DNA from: an uncultured Bacteroidales bacterium
GTDB lineage: Bacteria; Bacteroidota; Bacteroidia; Bacteroidales; P3
DNA length: 55,993 nucleotides
Assembly (NCBI GenBank): GCA_900318665.1
Contig: ONLQ01000012.1
Span: forward strand, 1-55,993
Reading direction: 5' to 3'
Shown: one piece after another, positions 54,211 to 55,993 of the stretch
How positions within the stretch are numbered: the first letter of the stretch is position 1
How the letters are laid out: each line of letters opens with the position of its first letter
Position numbers and translations under genes: made by a program
Notes under the pieces: model-generated
The model's input: only the letters and a program-made list of their open reading frames with translations
What the model was told of the DNA's origin: nothing
Database searches by the model: none

Positions 54211-54651
54211 ATGTTAGTAACAAGAAACAACAACTGGATGCCCGCTCTGTTCAACGAGTTTTTGAACCTCGACAACTGGAACAACAGCGTATGTGAGACC
54301 ACGCAGACGATGCCCAAGATGAACGTTAGCGAAAGCGACAACGACTACCGCATGGAACTCTGCGTCCCCGGTCTGAAGAAGGAAGACCTCAACATCTGCA
54401 TCGACACCGACAACAACCTCGTAATCGAGATGGTGAAAACCAACGAGCACAACGAGGAGAAGAAAGAGGGCCGCAAGTATCTGCGCCACGAGTTCAGCAC
54501 CATGCAGTTCAAGCAGATGTTCAGCCTGCCCGAGAACGTGAAGAAAGAAAACATCAGCGCCAAAGTGGAGCACGGAGTTCTGACCATAGAACTGCCGAAA
54601 TTCACCACCGAGGAGAAGAAGGCTCTCGCGCAGAACATCGAAATCAAATAA
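54211..54651 (+). CDS. Hsp20 / alpha-crystallin small heat-shock protein
   Basis: 146 residues, MLVTRNNNWMPALFNEFLNLDNW, preceded by TAGGAG, an unusually good ribosome binding site for this phylum. The N-terminal arm is about 35 residues; the alpha-crystallin domain runs about 38-130 with NVSESDNDYRMELCVPGLKKEDLNI, YLRHEFSTMQFKQMFSLPENV and the family's conserved AKVEHGVLTIELPK. It is an ATP-independent chaperone that holds unfolding proteins. Regulation looks like sigma-54 with an activator rather than a heat-shock repressor; no CIRCE element is seen. Single gene with a strong terminator. Confidence 0.95.
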   Translation: MLVTRNNNWMPALFNEFLNLDNWNNSVCETTQTMPKMNVSESDNDYRMELCVPGLKKEDLNICIDTDNNLVIEMVKTNEHNEEKKEGRKYLRHEFSTMQFKQMFSLPENVKKENISAKVEHGVLTIELPKFTTEEKKALAQNIEIK

Positions 54652-54676
54652 CGCTGTCGCGCTCAAACAGAAGAAG

Positions 54677-54706
54677 GACCGCCCTAAAAAGGGCGGTCTT
54701 TTTTTG
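54677..54706 (+). terminator. Terminator of hsp20
   Basis: Stem GACCGCCC / GGGCGGTC with loop TAAAAA and a run of seven T, 26 bp past the stop. Confidence 0.93.
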
Positions 54707-54795
54707 CCATTCCGCATCAATTCCACCAAACAAAAATAGAACGCGCCGATAGCATACGCCATGCTTCAGAACAATTTACATTTGGCAAACTCATA

Positions 54796-55425
54796 GTGCC
54801 CGCCACAATGATAACCATGGGCGCCATTGGAGTCAGCAACACTTTTATCTGCGATACAAAAAACAACCTTCATCACAAAATGGAAGATTTGTGTGGCGGA
54901 AAATTCATCCACATTGACGACTACGCACAATACCTCCCATTTGCCACAGGTGTCGCCCTGGAATTCGCCCATGTGCCAGCCAAACATTCATTCCGCGAGC
55001 GTGTTGCCACTACCGCGACGGCGGTGCTCATCATGGGGACAATAGTGTCAACCGTAAAATATACCGTCAATGAGAGACGCCCCGACGGCAGCGAGACAAA
55101 CTCCTTCCCTTCGGGACACACAGCAACGGCTTTCACTGGAGCCGAGATTGTCCGGCACGAATACGGACTTGGCTATGGCATAGCGGCATATACGATAGCC
55201 ACCGGCGTAGGTTTTTTGCGCATATACAACGCCCGCCACTATCTCAACGACGTTGTTGCAGGCGCAGGCGTCGGCATACTGTCGGCCAACATTGCTTATT
55301 GGCTCCTTCCATGGGAGCGGAGGCTTTTAGGCTGGGACGAAAGCAGCACCTCCACAATGGTCCTTTTGCCGACCTACAGCCCCACCCAAAATAGTTTCGG
55401 ATTGGCCTTTTCCATGACATTCTAA
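54796..55425 (+). CDS. PAP2-family phosphatase, 5' end unclear
   Basis: The three PAP2 motifs are intact: KYTVNERRP, FPSGHTATAF and RIYNARHYLNDVVAG, with several membrane helices and an aromatic C-terminus (GLAFSMTF). Members dephosphorylate phosphatidic acid or undecaprenyl pyrophosphate-like lipids. The start is a problem: 209 residues from GTG at 54796, or from ATG at 54808, leaves no signal peptide, yet the frame upstream reads like protein (ADSIRHASEQFTFGKLIVPAT) back to the stop at 54685 inside the hsp20 terminator, with no ATG, GTG or TTG available. Homologues normally have a signal peptide before that LIVPAT region. A deletion that placed the gene next to the terminator, or a frameshift, are the likely explanations. 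Confidence 0.75.
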   Translation: MPATMITMGAIGVSNTFICDTKNNLHHKMEDLCGGKFIHIDDYAQYLPFATGVALEFAHVPAKHSFRERVATTATAVLIMGTIVSTVKYTVNERRPDGSETNSFPSGHTATAFTGAEIVRHEYGLGYGIAAYTIATGVGFLRIYNARHYLNDVVAGAGVGILSANIAYWLLPWERRLLGWDESSTSTMVLLPTYSPTQNSFGLAFSMTF

Positions 55426-55572
55426 CACCTCTTCCGAACATCTTTGTCAGACAAATAAAACGACCGGTATCATCTATGAGTACCTGTTGTTTTTTTATGT
55501 TATTGATGTTCGCTAAAACCTTTTAGACGCAATAAGGCGGTTAAATGTTTGTATATAAGATAAGGAATTAAG

Positions 55573-55956
55573 ATGGATAATATATTTAGTCTTATATGTA
55601 TATGTCTTATTACTGTCATATGTTTTATAGTTTTGATTATTCAAAGTAAAACAAAAGTAAAGAAAGAAGAGAGAATTGCTGCTAAAGCTAAATTAAGCCA
55701 ACCTGACGTATCAGAACAAAACCCGATTTTTATTGAGACAACAAATTATAATACGATACCGCTAAGGATTACTCATATTCTTCCTGATATTAGAGAAGAG
55801 ACAATTAAGTTGGCAATGGAATTTTGTGAACATGAATTACTTAAAAGTGCAGCAAAAAGTATAGATTATAAAATAAGAGATACCAGTTATGACAGAGAAT
55901 TAACTGCCACATTACTTATGGCTAACAGTCAGTCAAGCAGAGATGCTGACTGTTAA
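55573..55956 (+). CDS. Hypothetical small membrane-anchored protein, AT-rich
   Basis: 127 residues, preceded by AAGGAATTAAG. Residues about 5-24 form a hydrophobic helix (IFSLICICLITVICFIVLII), followed by a basic stop-transfer stretch (KTKVKKEERIAAKAK) and a soluble part of about 85 residues (THILPDIREETIKLAMEFCEHELLKSAAKSID). Topology is probably N-out, C-in with a cytosolic tail. I recognise no family. Codon use is far more AT-rich than the genes to its left, which suggests transfer or the beginning of another accessory region. A 10-bp hairpin overlaps its stop, and a further ATG (55984) lies 27 bp downstream at the window edge. Confidence 0.65.
   Translation: MDNIFSLICICLITVICFIVLIIQSKTKVKKEERIAAKAKLSQPDVSEQNPIFIETTNYNTIPLRITHILPDIREETIKLAMEFCEHELLKSAAKSIDYKIRDTSYDRELTATLLMANSQSSRDADC
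55923..55955 (+). repeat. Inverted repeat overlapping the stop codon
   Basis: TAACAGTCAG / CTGACTGTTA, perfect 10-bp arms with a 13-nt loop. The right arm contains the first two bases of the stop codon. No T run follows, so it is not a standard terminator; it could slow ribosomes or stabilise RNA between this gene and the next. Confidence 0.6.
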
Positions 55957-55993
55957 ATATATAAATAACGAGAGGACGTTATCATGAAATTTT

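Noticed and set aside
55984-55993. Start of a further gene at the right edge (ATG AAA TTT)
   Set aside because: Only three codons are visible; plausible but not supportable from this window.
1-55993. CRISPR arrays, tRNA/rRNA genes, insertion sequences, prophage genes
   Set aside because: I looked for repeat-spacer patterns, tRNA-like cloverleaf sequences, transposase motifs and phage proteins and found none.

Overview
The window looks like a chromosomal piece of an uncultured Bacteroidales (Bacteroidota). Promoters have the Bacteroidota -7 box TAnnTTTG. One protein ends in a type IX secretion (T9SS type B) sorting domain and another has the PorE layout. DUF3078, DUF4270, DUF4295 and the one-domain starch-synthase-like protein are families I know from this phylum. 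I see no rRNA, tRNA, CRISPR array, insertion sequence or phage gene.

Layout. 1-17316 (minus): one giant secreted gene, open to the left edge, built from fibronectin III and choice-of-anchor/MAM-like modules; large open frames on the plus strand here are its antisense shadows. 17855-23169 (plus): ribosomal protein S1, a T9SS-sorted surface protein and RecQ. 23222-24722 (minus): recX and a DUF3078 outer-membrane protein. 24810-28888 (plus): starch-synthase-like protein, DUF4270 lipoprotein, MORN-repeat protein, Maf. 28907-31000: SAM hydroxide adenosyltransferase (minus), M23 peptidase and DnaQ-like exonuclease (plus).

31.1-43.5 kb is an accessory region and the most interesting part. It holds a WYL regulator, a W-rich repeat protein and a 52-residue membrane peptide (one minus-strand cluster), an overlapping pair of DUF262 proteins (the upstream one with a GmrD-like DUF1524 end), a small unknown protein, a candidate structured RNA, a lipoprotein with a triplicated domain, a possible uracil-DNA-glycosylase-fold protein and an AAA+ ATPase. 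Four minus-strand promoters in it (W-repeat gene, small peptide, structured RNA, AAA+ ATPase) carry the same 21-bp dyad, GTRTGYC-N7-GGCAYAC, exactly 9 bp upstream of the -7 box. I infer a small regulon, probably run by the WYL protein, of stress or phage-defence type. The DUF262 pair and the glycosylase-like gene are visibly more AT-rich than their neighbours.

43588-49336 (plus): sufC-sufD without sufB, a PorE-like protein and an MsbA-like ABC exporter. 49546-50589 (minus): DUF4295, rpmG, aroQ. 50660-51591 (minus): a His-rich secreted protein broken by one frameshift. 51935-55956: outer-membrane barrel protein, GH3 glucosaminidase (minus), an Hsp20 gene behind what looks like a sigma-54 promoter with two upstream activator sites, a PAP2 phosphatase lacking a normal start, and an AT-rich small membrane protein.
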